Shown in pieces: positions 9,111 through 18,330 of a stretch of 64,000 nt of DNA. Source of the stretch: Paludibacteraceae bacterium (GTDB taxonomy: Bacteria; Bacteroidota; Bacteroidia; Bacteroidales; Paludibacteraceae). The DNA lies in assembly GCA_024399955.1 (NCBI GenBank), contig JAKSNH010000002.1, forward strand, positions 124,001 to 188,000. The letters run 5' to 3'. The stretch's first letter is position 1; every line of letters begins with the position of its first letter. The notes beneath the pieces were generated by a model that did no database searches, was not told the DNA's origin, and saw only the letters and a list, made by a program, of their open reading frames with translations. The position numbers and the translations under genes were made by a program.

Positions 9111-10424
9111 TCAATACTGATAGTCGAATTTATACACAGCCACCGGTGATGTCTGTCCGTTTTTGTAGCCGGCTACACCAATGTAATACACGCCTGAACT
9201 CCAACATTCCCAGGTTAGATTGACATACGATACTCCTGTATCCACATATCCCAACTCGGCTGCCCTAATCGCATCGGTCTGCCATGCTTTTTCTACGGAG
9301 CCGCCATATTTGGACTTAACTTCATATTCCGGCCAAATGCACCAAACGTATGTTTCTTCTGGCATCGTAGGGGTTATCTGCACCTTATTGTCGGCAGATA
9401 AATAGGCAAAGGAGAAGTCCAGACCTTCGATGTATTCATTTTTCAACGTGGTAAATGCTTTCTTTGCCAACATAGGAATATACGTGGTGTCATCCATGTT
9501 GATTGCTACAGCGATTGCCACATAGTCGGTACCACTGACTAACCCCTCATTCTCGGTAAAGGTATATGAGTCCTTTTCATAACTGACTATATCCCCTAAT
9601 TGGCTCCCGTAATTAGTCCTTAGGAAGTCAATATAGGCATTGGCAAACTGTTCATCATCGGTGTACTCCTTCATGGCTTCAGCCGGCACATAGTCGAAAT
9701 AATATGCTACCTCTCGCGACGGTTCCACCGATATAGTGGCGGTTGTTTTACCCACCTCCGTTACGTCTAACGCCAAGGTCACCGGCTCTGGAACGACTGC
9801 CACGGTGATACTATCCGTCTGATAGGACGGCAGAGGACGTATCGCCTTGCCATCTTGCCAAAATATCAACCACGACTCCTTCCCTGCGGGCTCAGTAGAT
9901 ATATTGGTTAATGCCCGCTTGCCGGGACGCGCCGGAAGACGCATGGAGGCGGTGAAGAACTTACCGGTCCGCTGTCCTGAATCATTACAACCGGCAATTA
10001 CCACCGTGTATCGCCCATCCGTGATATACCTCTCGGCATAGTTCAGTTCAATCTTCCCTCGCTCCAAATCTAACGATGGTACAAATAATTTTGCGTCAAT
10101 GTACGCTTGCCAGAACATCTCCGGCGTCAGCATTTCCATACCTACATATTTAGCCATCCCCGCCAAACTCTCATTTGTAGTCAGTTGCCACATATAGGTC
10201 TGCTCTCCGTCAGAAGGAGTAATGATTAGACAACTGTCGGTTTGCTCTACTACAAACGTCAAATCCGTCCATTCAGGTGTGGCAATCGTGATGGAATCAA
10301 TCAGCCTGGTGTCAGTCTGCCATAGCAGTTGGCGCTGCTGATAAAATCCCCATTGAGTCATCGTCTGTGCTTGCAGCGTGATGGCACTCAATAGCAGCAA
10401 AAAGATATAATATATTCTTCTCAT
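9111..10424 (-). CDS. Secreted protein of unknown function with repeated Fn3-like domains
   Basis: A 437-aa protein with a clear signal peptide (MRRIYYIFLLLLSAITLQAQ). The central part contains a block of alternating short strands typical of fibronectin-like modules: VTLALDVTEVGKTTATISVE near residue 213, then FDYVPAEAMKEY. A second half after residue 330 ends in YKFDYQY. It has no catalytic motif I recognise and lacks the K-V-V-x-N-G tail seen in other exported proteins here. The start codon overlaps the stop of the upstream 129-aa gene (ATGA), so the two are translated together and may act together on the surface. Confidence 0.6.
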   Translation of the reverse strand: MRRIYYIFLLLLSAITLQAQTMTQWGFYQQRQLLWQTDTRLIDSITIATPEWTDLTFVVEQTDSCLIITPSDGEQTYMWQLTTNESLAGMAKYVGMEMLTPEMFWQAYIDAKLFVPSLDLERGKIELNYAERYITDGRYTVVIAGCNDSGQRTGKFFTASMRLPARPGKRALTNISTEPAGKESWLIFWQDGKAIRPLPSYQTDSITVAVVPEPVTLALDVTEVGKTTATISVEPSREVAYYFDYVPAEAMKEYTDDEQFANAYIDFLRTNYGSQLGDIVSYEKDSYTFTENEGLVSGTDYVAIAVAINMDDTTYIPMLAKKAFTTLKNEYIEGLDFSFAYLSADNKVQITPTMPEETYVWCIWPEYEVKSKYGGSVEKAWQTDAIRAAELGYVDTGVSYVNLTWECWSSGVYYIGVAGYKNGQTSPVAVYKFDYQY

Positions 10425-10810
10425 TGTTTCTCTATTTTATAGATTTGTGTTCCCTTCTGCCATAAATACACGCCGGCAGGCAATCTTTCCCAATCCGAAC
10501 GGACAGGCACACCTTGTATGGTATATACGTGCGTGCATAAGGGACGTAATGCATCCTGTTGAATAATCTCCGGCAAGGCAGTAGGAGTATCGGTTATCTC
10601 CATCTTATGAATATCTGCCAAAGCGGATTTGCCTATTTCTATGCCGTCTTTGTTGATTAGGAACATACTATCCTGACGAACCTGTATATACCCGATTTTT
10701 TCTACGGCCTCACTCCATGCTGCACCGGTCAAGGGGGTAATGGTTAATTGCTGCGCCCACATCATCGTGGTTGCCCATAAACCGCCTATTACCAATAGTT
10801 TCTTTAACAT
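10421..10810 (-). CDS. Small secreted protein with T9SS-like C-terminal segment
   Basis: A 129-aa protein starting at the ATG 10808-10810 (a GTG two codons upstream is less likely). It has a signal peptide (MLKKLLVIGGLWATTMMWAQ) and a central segment DSMFLINKDGIEIGKSALAD. The C-terminus contains VYTIQGVPV, then RLPAGVYLWQKGTQIYKIE, which follows the pattern of a T9SS type A sorting domain (vyd-x-x-G, then LpaGvYilk). It could therefore be exported by the T9SS; the function is unknown. It is the first gene of a two-gene unit with its own promoter. Confidence 0.6.
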   Translation of the reverse strand: MLKKLLVIGGLWATTMMWAQQLTITPLTGAAWSEAVEKIGYIQVRQDSMFLINKDGIEIGKSALADIHKMEITDTPTALPEIIQQDALRPLCTHVYTIQGVPVRSDWERLPAGVYLWQKGTQIYKIEKQ

Positions 10811-10828
10811 AAACACACAAATTTGAGT

Positions 10829-10861
10829 GCAAAGATACTATTTTTTTCATAAATACGCAAA
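10829..10861 (-). promoter_or_regulatory. Promoter of the 10.4-10.8 kb secreted-protein pair
   Basis: Minus strand TTTG (10858-10861), 20-nt spacer, TATCTTTGC (10829-10837). It lies back to back with the promoter of the 1221-aa gene; the two -33 elements are only 4 bp apart. Confidence 0.75.
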
Positions 10862-10865
10862 AAAA

Positions 10866-10898
10866 TTTGCATATATGTAAAAAAAAATGTAATTTTGC
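10866..10898 (+). promoter_or_regulatory. Promoter of the 1221-aa secreted protein gene
   Basis: TTTGCATATAT (from 10866), spacer of 20 nt after TTTG, and TAATTTTGC (10890-10898). The transcript should have an 80-nt leader. Confidence 0.8.
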
Positions 10899-10981
10899 GA
10901 CCAAATTTGCTAAAATGGACACTGCGCGCGTCAAAACGCGGGTACAAATAAACTTAATTATTAACAAAAAACAAAGTTTTT

Positions 10982-13900
10982 ATGCAGAAGTTTTTCTCAC
11001 TCGTTTGCGCTGTTTTATTAGTCTTTAGCGCAAGCGCTGCTCCGGTAGCACAGAAGGCCCAACTCGTAAAGAAAGCCCCTGTTGCTGTAGAGCAAATGCA
11101 GAAAGTTCAGCTTGAGAAAGCTCAAGTTGCGAACTTCAATCAACTCAGTGCCACTCCGGCTCTGAAAGTTACTAACCAAAAGGCTCAAACGGTTCGTGGT
11201 AACCAAATGCTGAAAAAAGCACAAGCTCCTGCACGCCGCTCTGCTGCCAATGCAAGAAAAGTGGTTAATGCTCCTCAAAACACTGCCATCACGATTGGCA
11301 CATTCTCTCCCGCAACTTATGAGGGTGAGTATTATGTTGTCTTGACGGATGCCAACTCTACCACGCAATTCTTCTTTGACATCGACACCTCTGTGAATCC
11401 TTTCGAGTTGGGCAAGACCTACACTATAGCCGATATGATTGATGGCTATACCGGTATTGGCGATGCTGAAGACTGGTATGCATGGACTATCGTTACTGAT
11501 GCCTCCTATACAGAAACAAAAGATCAGGACGGGTTAACTCACGTCGTTGCTTCTATGACGGATGAGGATGGTAATGTTTATGATATCACCTACGACCAAC
11601 CCGAGCCTCAATCTAAAACGATAGTTGCCAGTGATTTCAGTATGACTGATTATGGAACAGATATGTTCTTTATCCTTACCGATTCTGACGGCAATCAGTT
11701 CCGCTTTGATGTATTGTACACCGGTAGCTTTGAGTTTGGTAAGACCTATACATTAGCCGATATGGATCCCGACTATTCTTGGTATAAATTGGCTACTGGT
11801 GGTGGTTTGACATACATAGAGGCTTCATTTACGATTACTGAAGATCAAGACGGACTGCTCCATGTCGTTGCTGCTGTCGTTCTCAATAATGGCGATTCCT
11901 ATGAGATTACCTATGATGAGAAAGCCTTCGTTCCCACCGGTGTACAGATTACCGTGGATGGTACAGACTTGAATGGCCGTTATATGAGTGCTTATGGTTT
12001 CTACCTCTACACCGCTACATGGGGTGACTACACCGTACAATTGGCATTTGATGCAGAGGAGGAGAAAGCCGCTTACACCAATGACGATTTCATTGCTGAT
12101 TATGGTTTAATCTACTCGAATAGTGAGCAAATTCAATTGTTAAAATTGGCTTCTGATAACATCACTATCACCAATACCGAGACAACCAAGACCCTTGCCG
12201 GTAGCGTTTATGCCAAGAATGGTGACGAGTATGTTCTGAACCTCGTTTACGAGAAACCCGATGCTAAGTATATCGACATTAACGTTGCTGATGCTACTCT
12301 TACCAACAAGAGTACTATCGGTTTCTGGACGATTAGTGGTCAAACAGCTGACAAGAACAATAGCTTCAATATTTATTTCGTCAGCAAAGCGCTGCAAGGA
12401 ACCTTTACGGATGTTGAGCAATTTGATGCTTATTCCACTTGGGTAAGCGACAAGTCCTCCGGTTCGAATGTGTATTACGAGAACCTGAGCGAGGTTAGCC
12501 TCGTTTCCGTTATTGATGGTGACAGCCTGAAGATTACGGGTACTATGAACTTAGCCGATGCTAATGGCAATCCTGCTATCGTTACCGTTTATATCACGAC
12601 TCCTTTCACTCAAGAATGGGGTGAGTGGGCAGACTTTGCTCCGTTCGATTTCAACACGGGTAAATATACCTTCGGTACTTTAGGTGATTACACCCAAACA
12701 GGTGTTCAAGTTCTAACGCGTAAGGACAACACCGGTTTAAAACAATTCAACCTCAAGAATTGGGGTAAGGGTTACTTTGACGGTGTCGGAATGGATTTGA
12801 TTCTCAATATGAATCCGGACTACACATTCTCCTTCGTTTCCGATCCTATCAATTTAGGACTTGATGTTGTATTCGCTGACGTTGCTACTGCATACAATAA
12901 TCCTGCTTATGCTTCCTACAACTCTTACGATCCTGAGACAGGCGTATTCAGCTTCTATACAGCTGTTGTGTTTGCAGATGGTGGAAGTGTCTATACCGCT
13001 GCTGAAGAGTCCCTCGTTATGGATAGACCTATCCTCGAGCGTGATACCGTTAAGGTGAACTTGGAAGCTATCATAGTTGAGGAAGATCTCAATAGTGTCA
13101 CCGGTACTCACCGTGGATGGTTGTTCGAAGGTCAAGACACCGATACGTTATATCTTGTTCAAGTATTAGGTCAAGAGAAAGTCGGAACCTTCTCTTATGA
13201 AGACGGCACATTAGGACAGAACTTCTATAACATTATTCCTTCGAGTGGACAAGGAAGATGCCAATTCACTGAAGGTGAAGTTACCATCGTTGATGATGAG
13301 GAAGGTCTTAAGTTGACCGGTTTACTTATTGGTGCAGATGAAAAGGCTTATGTCTTCAATTGGATCCAGCCTGCCGGAAGATTGCAATACGATACCGACG
13401 CTCCGTTCGACGCTACGTTTGCTTGGAGCGATATGGATGCCTCCATCGCTGAAGGTGTGATTAGCATCTCTGCTACCAACGCTGAAGGTCGCACGATTGG
13501 TTTGGAACTCTATGCTGATCCTGCTGCTACTGAGATTCCTGCAGGAACATACACTATCTCCGACACTGAAGACGATGGTACCGCTCTCAAATCCGCCGGT
13601 GTTGTCGATGGTTACCTGACCGAGTGCTGGGCTGGAACAAGAGCTGCAAGTGGTGGTATTGATGATTGCTGGTTCATTGTTGAAGGTACGATTACACTCA
13701 GCTATGACGAATATGGCAAACTCAAAGTCGTTGTTAACGGCAAGAACTCCTACGGTCAACCTGTTACCGCTCTTGTTCAATACGAGAAACTCGAGCCTAA
13801 GGATGTTGTTGAGGTTATCGATGCTGAATTCGCTGTAAATGAAGGCTATGTTGAGCAATATGGTATCATGAACTTCTATGGTGAGAATGCGGAAGGATAT

Positions 13901-14647
13901 GAGTTTGACTTGTATGCATATTCTGACACCATCGCCGGTGACTTCTTGGATGTTATCGACTTCGGCGATTGCGAGCTTACCCTTGCTGATGGCACTTCTG
14001 TAGGCGTTATCGACGCTGGTGAGTTCAAAGTTGAACGTGATGGTAAGAACTTGACCTTGATCGCAAAAGTTCTGGGTTCGGATACCGTTCAATACAACAT
14101 CACGGCTACCGGTTATATGGGTGCTCTGCCATACGACCAAACAAGCGATTTTGAGGCTACCTTCGAATTGGAAAAAGCTGATGTTCAAACCGCTGCTGCC
14201 GGAACGGGTATGACTACTTTGACTGTTTCGAACGCTGATAACCAAATGGTTGCTCTGCAATTCTACGCAAAAGCTGATGGCAATAAACTGCCCGCACGTA
14301 CCTATCCTATCAATAGCACGAAGGCTAAAAACACCGTTATGGCTTCTCAAGGTCTTACAACCAGTGGCCCTTCCTATTCTTTCGCTGCTGAAATAGATGG
14401 TGAAGGAAGTATTACTGCTCCTTGGTGGATAGTAAGTGGTGAGGTTGTTGTAGCTGAAGATGGTTCGATTACGGTTAATGCCCTTAACTCATTGGATAAG
14501 ACCATCACTATCAACATTGTCGCTACTTTTACCGACCTGATTAACATCAACGCTGCTGTTAAGGCAACTAAAGTTGTTCGCAACGGACGTGTGATGGTTA
14601 TTAAGGACGCTAAGGTTTACAGCGTACTTGGTCAACAAATCCAATAA
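10982..14647 (+). CDS. Large secreted protein with about ten repeated beta domains and C-terminal tail motif
   Basis: A 1221-aa protein with a signal peptide (cleavage near SASAAPVAQ) and an Ala/Lys/Gln/Val-rich linker up to about residue 100. It then has roughly ten related modules of about 100-110 residues. Each module ends in a strand pair of the type DQDGLLHVVAAVVLNNGDSY followed by EITY or a variant, for example DEEGLKLTGLLIGADEKAYV and EDGSITVNALNSLDKTITIN. The modules are acidic and rich in Thr, Tyr and Gly. No enzyme motif is visible; a surface or matrix role is likely but unproven. The last 25 residues (KVVRNGRVMVIKDAKVYSVL plus GQQIQ) form the tail shared with three other exported proteins. 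The gene has its own promoter and terminator, so it is monocistronic. Confidence 0.65.
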   Translation: MQKFFSLVCAVLLVFSASAAPVAQKAQLVKKAPVAVEQMQKVQLEKAQVANFNQLSATPALKVTNQKAQTVRGNQMLKKAQAPARRSAANARKVVNAPQNTAITIGTFSPATYEGEYYVVLTDANSTTQFFFDIDTSVNPFELGKTYTIADMIDGYTGIGDAEDWYAWTIVTDASYTETKDQDGLTHVVASMTDEDGNVYDITYDQPEPQSKTIVASDFSMTDYGTDMFFILTDSDGNQFRFDVLYTGSFEFGKTYTLADMDPDYSWYKLATGGGLTYIEASFTITEDQDGLLHVVAAVVLNNGDSYEITYDEKAFVPTGVQITVDGTDLNGRYMSAYGFYLYTATWGDYTVQLAFDAEEEKAAYTNDDFIADYGLIYSNSEQIQLLKLASDNITITNTETTKTLAGSVYAKNGDEYVLNLVYEKPDAKYIDINVADATLTNKSTIGFWTISGQTADKNNSFNIYFVSKALQGTFTDVEQFDAYSTWVSDKSSGSNVYYENLSEVSLVSVIDGDSLKITGTMNLADANGNPAIVTVYITTPFTQEWGEWADFAPFDFNTGKYTFGTLGDYTQTGVQVLTRKDNTGLKQFNLKNWGKGYFDGVGMDLILNMNPDYTFSFVSDPINLGLDVVFADVATAYNNPAYASYNSYDPETGVFSFYTAVVFADGGSVYTAAEESLVMDRPILERDTVKVNLEAIIVEEDLNSVTGTHRGWLFEGQDTDTLYLVQVLGQEKVGTFSYEDGTLGQNFYNIIPSSGQGRCQFTEGEVTIVDDEEGLKLTGLLIGADEKAYVFNWIQPAGRLQYDTDAPFDATFAWSDMDASIAEGVISISATNAEGRTIGLELYADPAATEIPAGTYTISDTEDDGTALKSAGVVDGYLTECWAGTRAASGGIDDCWFIVEGTITLSYDEYGKLKVVVNGKNSYGQPVTALVQYEKLEPKDVVEVIDAEFAVNEGYVEQYGIMNFYGENAEGYEFDLYAYSDTIAGDFLDVIDFGDCELTLADGTSVGVIDAGEFKVERDGKNLTLIAKVLGSDTVQYNITATGYMGALPYDQTSDFEATFELEKADVQTAAAGTGMTTLTVSNADNQMVALQFYAKADGNKLPARTYPINSTKAKNTVMASQGLTTSGPSYSFAAEIDGEGSITAPWWIVSGEVVVAEDGSITVNALNSLDKTITINIVATFTDLININAAVKATKVVRNGRVMVIKDAKVYSVLGQQIQ

Positions 14648-14670
14648 GTTTGGTCAACAAATTCAATAAG
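14628..14670 (+). repeat. Duplicated 3' end of the 1221-aa gene
   Basis: The 21 nt covering the last codons and stop (14628-14648) recur with one mismatch at 14650-14670, at a period of 22 bp. The second copy lies in the 3' untranslated region. Confidence 0.8.
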
Positions 14671-14688
14671 CGGCATCGCTAATATACG

Positions 14689-14718
14689 AAAAAGCGACCT
14701 CTCGGGGTCGCTTTTTTT
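14689..14718 (+). terminator. Intrinsic terminator after the 1221-aa gene
   Basis: AAAAAGCGACC (14689-14699), a 6-nt loop, GGTCGCTTTTT (14706-14716) and further T residues: an 11-bp stem with a U tract. Confidence 0.85.
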
Positions 14719-14726
14719 GTTTTTTA

Positions 14727-14759
14727 TTTGCATATATCATTTTTTTTCTGTAATTTTGC
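14727..14759 (+). promoter_or_regulatory. Promoter of the phospho-sugar mutase gene
   Basis: TTTGCATATAT (from 14727), 20-nt spacer after TTTG, TAATTTTGC (14751-14759), 42 nt before the ATG. Confidence 0.8.
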
Positions 14760-14801
14760 AACGCAAATACTAACTTTAATCTAATAAAATAATATAATAC
14801 T

Positions 14802-16574
14802 ATGGATGAACTGAAACAGATCATGGCCACAGCCCAAACATGGCTGGATGGCAATTACGATGCCGAAACCAAGGCACAAGTAAAGAAAATGATGGAAGCT
14901 GAGGACAAGACCGAACTTATTGAGTCCTTCTATCGTACCCTCGAATTTGGTACCGGCGGATTACGCGGTATAATGGGTCCCGGCACCAATCGCATGAATA
15001 AATACATCGTGGCTCAGGCTACTCAGGGCTACGCTAATTACTTGCTTAAAGTAGCTAAACAGGGTGGCTTTGTTACCCTTAAACCCGGTGCTCCTGTTAG
15101 CGTGGTGGTAGGTCACGACTGCCGCAACAACGGCCGTCTGTTCGCCGAAACAGTGGCTGACGTATTCGCTGCTAATGGTATCCGCGTATATCTGTTCGAA
15201 AGCCTGCGTCCAACGCCTGAAGTAAGTTTTGCTATTCGTCACCTCAGTTGTCAGGGTGGTGTGAATGTAACCGCTTCCCACAACCCCAAAGAGTACAATG
15301 GCTACAAGGCTTATTGGGAGGATGGTTCACAAGTGCTCCAACCCCATGACAAGGGTATTATTGAGGAGGTGAATAAAGTACGTATGGAGGATGTGAAGAC
15401 CGGTGGCGATAAGGACCTTATCCAAATCATCGGTGGCGAAATGGACTATGACTACATGATGGCTGTCAAATCCGTCATGATTGACCAAGAGTCTATCCTG
15501 CATCAAAAAGACCTCAATATCGTTTATACTCCTATGCACGGTGCCGGACGACAAATCGTTCCAATGTGCCTGCGCAGTTGGGGATTTGAGAATATCCACG
15601 TCGTACCCGAACAGATGGTTATTGACGGCAATTTCCCCACGGTTGTTAGTCCTAACCCCGAAAATGCCGAAGCTATGACAATGGGTATGGCCTTAGGTAC
15701 CAAGCTCAATGCTGACCTCGTCATCGCTTCCGACCCTGATGCCGACCGTATCGCTATCGTTTGCCGCAATAACAAAGGCGAATGGGTCATCATCAATGGT
15801 AACCAAACCAACATCATGTATAACTACTACATCATCAATAACATGAAGCGTTTGGGCAAGATGCGCGACGATATGTATATCGTTAAGACCATTGTTACCA
15901 GTGAGTTGATTCGCAAGATAGCTGACCGACAAGGCGTTACCATGACCGATGAGTTCACCGGATTCAAATGGATTGCTAACCGTATCCGCCTCTGGGAGAA
16001 AGACCATACCTTTATCGGTGGTGGTGAAGAGAGCTTCGGTTACATGGCCTACGATAAAGTGCGCGATAAATGCTCGCCTTCGGCTATCTGCTTGATCTGC
16101 GAAATCGCTGCATACGCCAAGGATAACGGCATGTCGCTCTATGACTATCTCATGAAGATATATATGGACTATGGCTTCCAACGTGAAACCACCATCAACG
16201 TCGTTCGTCCCGGTAAGTCAGGAGCCGAAGAGATTGCTGCCATGATGGTTAATTACCGCAAGAATCCTATCACCGAGATTGCTGGCGAGAAAGTGATTCG
16301 CACCCGCGACTTCCAAGAGTCCATCGAGCGTGTCCTCGTTAATGGTAAATGGGAAGAGAAAGAGATTCACATGGCATTGGAAGCTAAATCCAATGTGCTG
16401 CAATACTTCACCGAAGGTGGACTCAAAGTCAGTGTACGTCCTTCCGGAACGGAACCTAAGATTAAGTACTACTTCGAGATTCCTGCCGAAATGAAGACTC
16501 CTGCCGATTACGAGAAGGCTACGGCTGATGCAGAAGCACGTGTGCCGGCTATCAAAAAGAGCTTGGGATTATAA
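14802..16574 (+). CDS. Phospho-sugar mutase (phosphoglucomutase/phosphomannomutase)
   Basis: Converts hexose-1-phosphates to hexose-6-phosphates through a phosphoserine. The 590-aa protein has the four-domain layout of the alpha-D-phosphohexomutase superfamily. An N-terminal GTGGLRGIMGPG is followed by the active-site loop TASHNPKEYNGYK (Ser near residue 160), the metal loop DPDADRIAI (near 312), the sugar-specificity loop GGEESFGY (near 407) and the phosphate-binding RPSGTEPKIKYY near the C-terminus. The length (about 590) fits the PGM2-like branch common in Bacteroidetes; glucose versus mannose preference cannot be fixed from sequence. Single gene with its own promoter. Confidence 0.93.
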   Translation: MDELKQIMATAQTWLDGNYDAETKAQVKKMMEAEDKTELIESFYRTLEFGTGGLRGIMGPGTNRMNKYIVAQATQGYANYLLKVAKQGGFVTLKPGAPVSVVVGHDCRNNGRLFAETVADVFAANGIRVYLFESLRPTPEVSFAIRHLSCQGGVNVTASHNPKEYNGYKAYWEDGSQVLQPHDKGIIEEVNKVRMEDVKTGGDKDLIQIIGGEMDYDYMMAVKSVMIDQESILHQKDLNIVYTPMHGAGRQIVPMCLRSWGFENIHVVPEQMVIDGNFPTVVSPNPENAEAMTMGMALGTKLNADLVIASDPDADRIAIVCRNNKGEWVIINGNQTNIMYNYYIINNMKRLGKMRDDMYIVKTIVTSELIRKIADRQGVTMTDEFTGFKWIANRIRLWEKDHTFIGGGEESFGYMAYDKVRDKCSPSAICLICEIAAYAKDNGMSLYDYLMKIYMDYGFQRETTINVVRPGKSGAEEIAAMMVNYRKNPITEIAGEKVIRTRDFQESIERVLVNGKWEEKEIHMALEAKSNVLQYFTEGGLKVSVRPSGTEPKIKYYFEIPAEMKTPADYEKATADAEARVPAIKKSLGL

Positions 16575-16596
16575 TTAGCCAATTATCAATTAGCAA
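16573..16596. repeat. Degenerate octanucleotide repeat at the end of the mutase gene
   Basis: AATTAGCC then AATTATCA and ATTAGCA are degenerate copies of the reverse-complement form of the GGCTAATT octamer. They are followed by short TCAATAA copies that run into the 3' codons of the opposite CotH gene. Confidence 0.55.
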
Positions 16597-16599
16597 TAA

Positions 16600-18330
16600 T
16601 CAATAATCAATAATCCTTCCGGTCGCATCATAGTACGCACCGTTGATTTCAATTAGCAACTGTTCGTTGACCATTATCTTATGGCACGAGCGGTTGCTAT
16701 TGATTGGTGGGATATCCGTCACCGGATCCGGCTTGCCTTGCCCCCATTTCTTAGTCAACCATTTAACACGGTTGCTAATCATACTCATTACGTTTTGCAG
16801 GTCATTATTGATGTCTGGATTGCCATAACTGGGCCAACGCTTAGCGTCATTAGCTGCTGCCGATGAGATATGCGCCACAAAAGACGCTAATTCATTCTGT
16901 ACATTAGCATAATCGTAGTAGAGCCAGTGTTGCCAGTACTTGCGCAACGTGTCTTGGAAGATCTGATGGCTGGCGGCTTGACCAATCCATACTTGTGGGG
17001 CGTAGGGAAACTCCTCGTAGATATAACTCTCGTTCATGTTATAGAACGTGTTGCCGAAGTCCCATACCGGACCCCAATACCACTTGCTGTCGGCACCCAT
17101 GTCCTTGTAGAAATAGCAACTGCCGTGAAAACTCTCGCGATTGCCTAATAACTCCTGTACGATGTAGAACTTAACGAGTGACGCTATGTCGATTTTCTTA
17201 TCCATCGCGGCATCGGTGCCGGTGTAAAGCACATTGTCTATCGCTTTCAATTCCTTTGTTATATAGTCCGTTTGTGCGTTACTCAGTATTTCCGGAGTAT
17301 GCAAAGTCGCCCATATCTGACTGCCATTGCCCTCCGTCAAGTGAATCTGCCCTTCCTCAGTATAGTAATTATCTATCTCCATCAACCAACCTCCGGTAAT
17401 CGAGTCCTTATTGGTGCATTCATCCTCTTGCTCCACAATGTTGATGCGGTTCTTATCTATTCTTATTTGTTCCGTCAGGAAATACAACCCCCAGTACTTG
17501 CCGTTCAGCACCAACTCAACGGCCTCGAACTTAGGCGTCCAAGCCATATCTAACTGTTCGCTCAGCAGGAATCCGCAGGGATTACGCAGAAATCCCAATC
17601 GGTCGTCAGCATGCGCCAATAGCGTCCAATGCTTGCTCTTAGGCATGCCTAATAACGCTGCCTTAGACTCCAATTTAAGGCGGTAAGGTTTCTTATCAAA
17701 GTCCTGCCATGTGTAGTTGCCACGCCCCTTAATCTCCATCGGTAAGGCTTCGCCTTGGTCTTGCGATTGAGGGTCCTCCACCAATCGATACGTGCCTTGT
17801 AAATACACGTCCTTGGACGTAATCTCTTGTTCGTTCTCCGTAGTGATATACAGGATGGGCAGCGTGCCACTCACTTCGGATTGCGCCTGCTTGAGTGGTT
17901 CCCAACTGCCTTGCGCCCAGTTGTCGGAAGAAGATGGTACGAAGATCTGCCCTGCCTCAAAAACATCTTCGCGTGTAGCGGTGCGTTTCTCGTTATATTG
18001 ATTGCTAATAGCATCCTTCAAATCATTGAAAGACTTTTGATACGTGCCATCTGACAAACTGGTTTCTGCAAACGTATAGCGGTACATATTAGGCACGTCT
18101 TGAACGAAGCTAATCTGCCATGTAGATGCAGCCTTGCGCCCGGCTGTGTCTTTAGCCAGAACGGTCATCGTCTTAACATAACTGATAGCAGGTGAGTTGG
18201 TGCCATATACAAACTTAATAGTGGTATAACGCGTCTTGGAATTATCAAAATAGAACGTACCTTGAGGAATAGTTAATGCCAAGACTTGCATGCTGATACT
18301 AGCAAAAAGAAGGGTAAAAAAGTGTTTCAT
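16600..18330 (-). CDS. CotH-family secreted protein with C-terminal tail motif
   Basis: A 576-aa protein with a signal peptide (MKHFFTLLFASISMQVLALT) and, from about residue 165 on, the CotH core. This comprises EIKGRGNYTW, KKPYRLKLESKA, KHWTLLAHADD with LRNPCGF, the nucleotide-binding-type segment LNGKYWGLYFLTEQIR, and WGPVWDFGNTF. CotH proteins are atypical protein kinases in spores and in extracellular settings; whether this one phosphorylates anything is unknown. The end, KIMVNEQLLIEINGAYYDAT plus GRIIDY, is the tail motif shared with other exported proteins. The ATG at 18328-18330 overlaps the stop of the MBL gene by 4 bp; an in-frame start upstream has no signal-peptide logic. Confidence 0.85.
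   Translation of the reverse strand: MKHFFTLLFASISMQVLALTIPQGTFYFDNSKTRYTTIKFVYGTNSPAISYVKTMTVLAKDTAGRKAASTWQISFVQDVPNMYRYTFAETSLSDGTYQKSFNDLKDAISNQYNEKRTATREDVFEAGQIFVPSSSDNWAQGSWEPLKQAQSEVSGTLPILYITTENEQEITSKDVYLQGTYRLVEDPQSQDQGEALPMEIKGRGNYTWQDFDKKPYRLKLESKAALLGMPKSKHWTLLAHADDRLGFLRNPCGFLLSEQLDMAWTPKFEAVELVLNGKYWGLYFLTEQIRIDKNRINIVEQEDECTNKDSITGGWLMEIDNYYTEEGQIHLTEGNGSQIWATLHTPEILSNAQTDYITKELKAIDNVLYTGTDAAMDKKIDIASLVKFYIVQELLGNRESFHGSCYFYKDMGADSKWYWGPVWDFGNTFYNMNESYIYEEFPYAPQVWIGQAASHQIFQDTLRKYWQHWLYYDYANVQNELASFVAHISSAAANDAKRWPSYGNPDINNDLQNVMSMISNRVKWLTKKWGQGKPDPVTDIPPINSNRSCHKIMVNEQLLIEINGAYYDATGRIIDY

Noticed and set aside
13322..14350. 342-codon minus-strand frame inside the 1221-aa gene
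   Set aside because: No promoter, start context or recognisable protein features; the plus-strand gene has a promoter, signal peptide and terminator.
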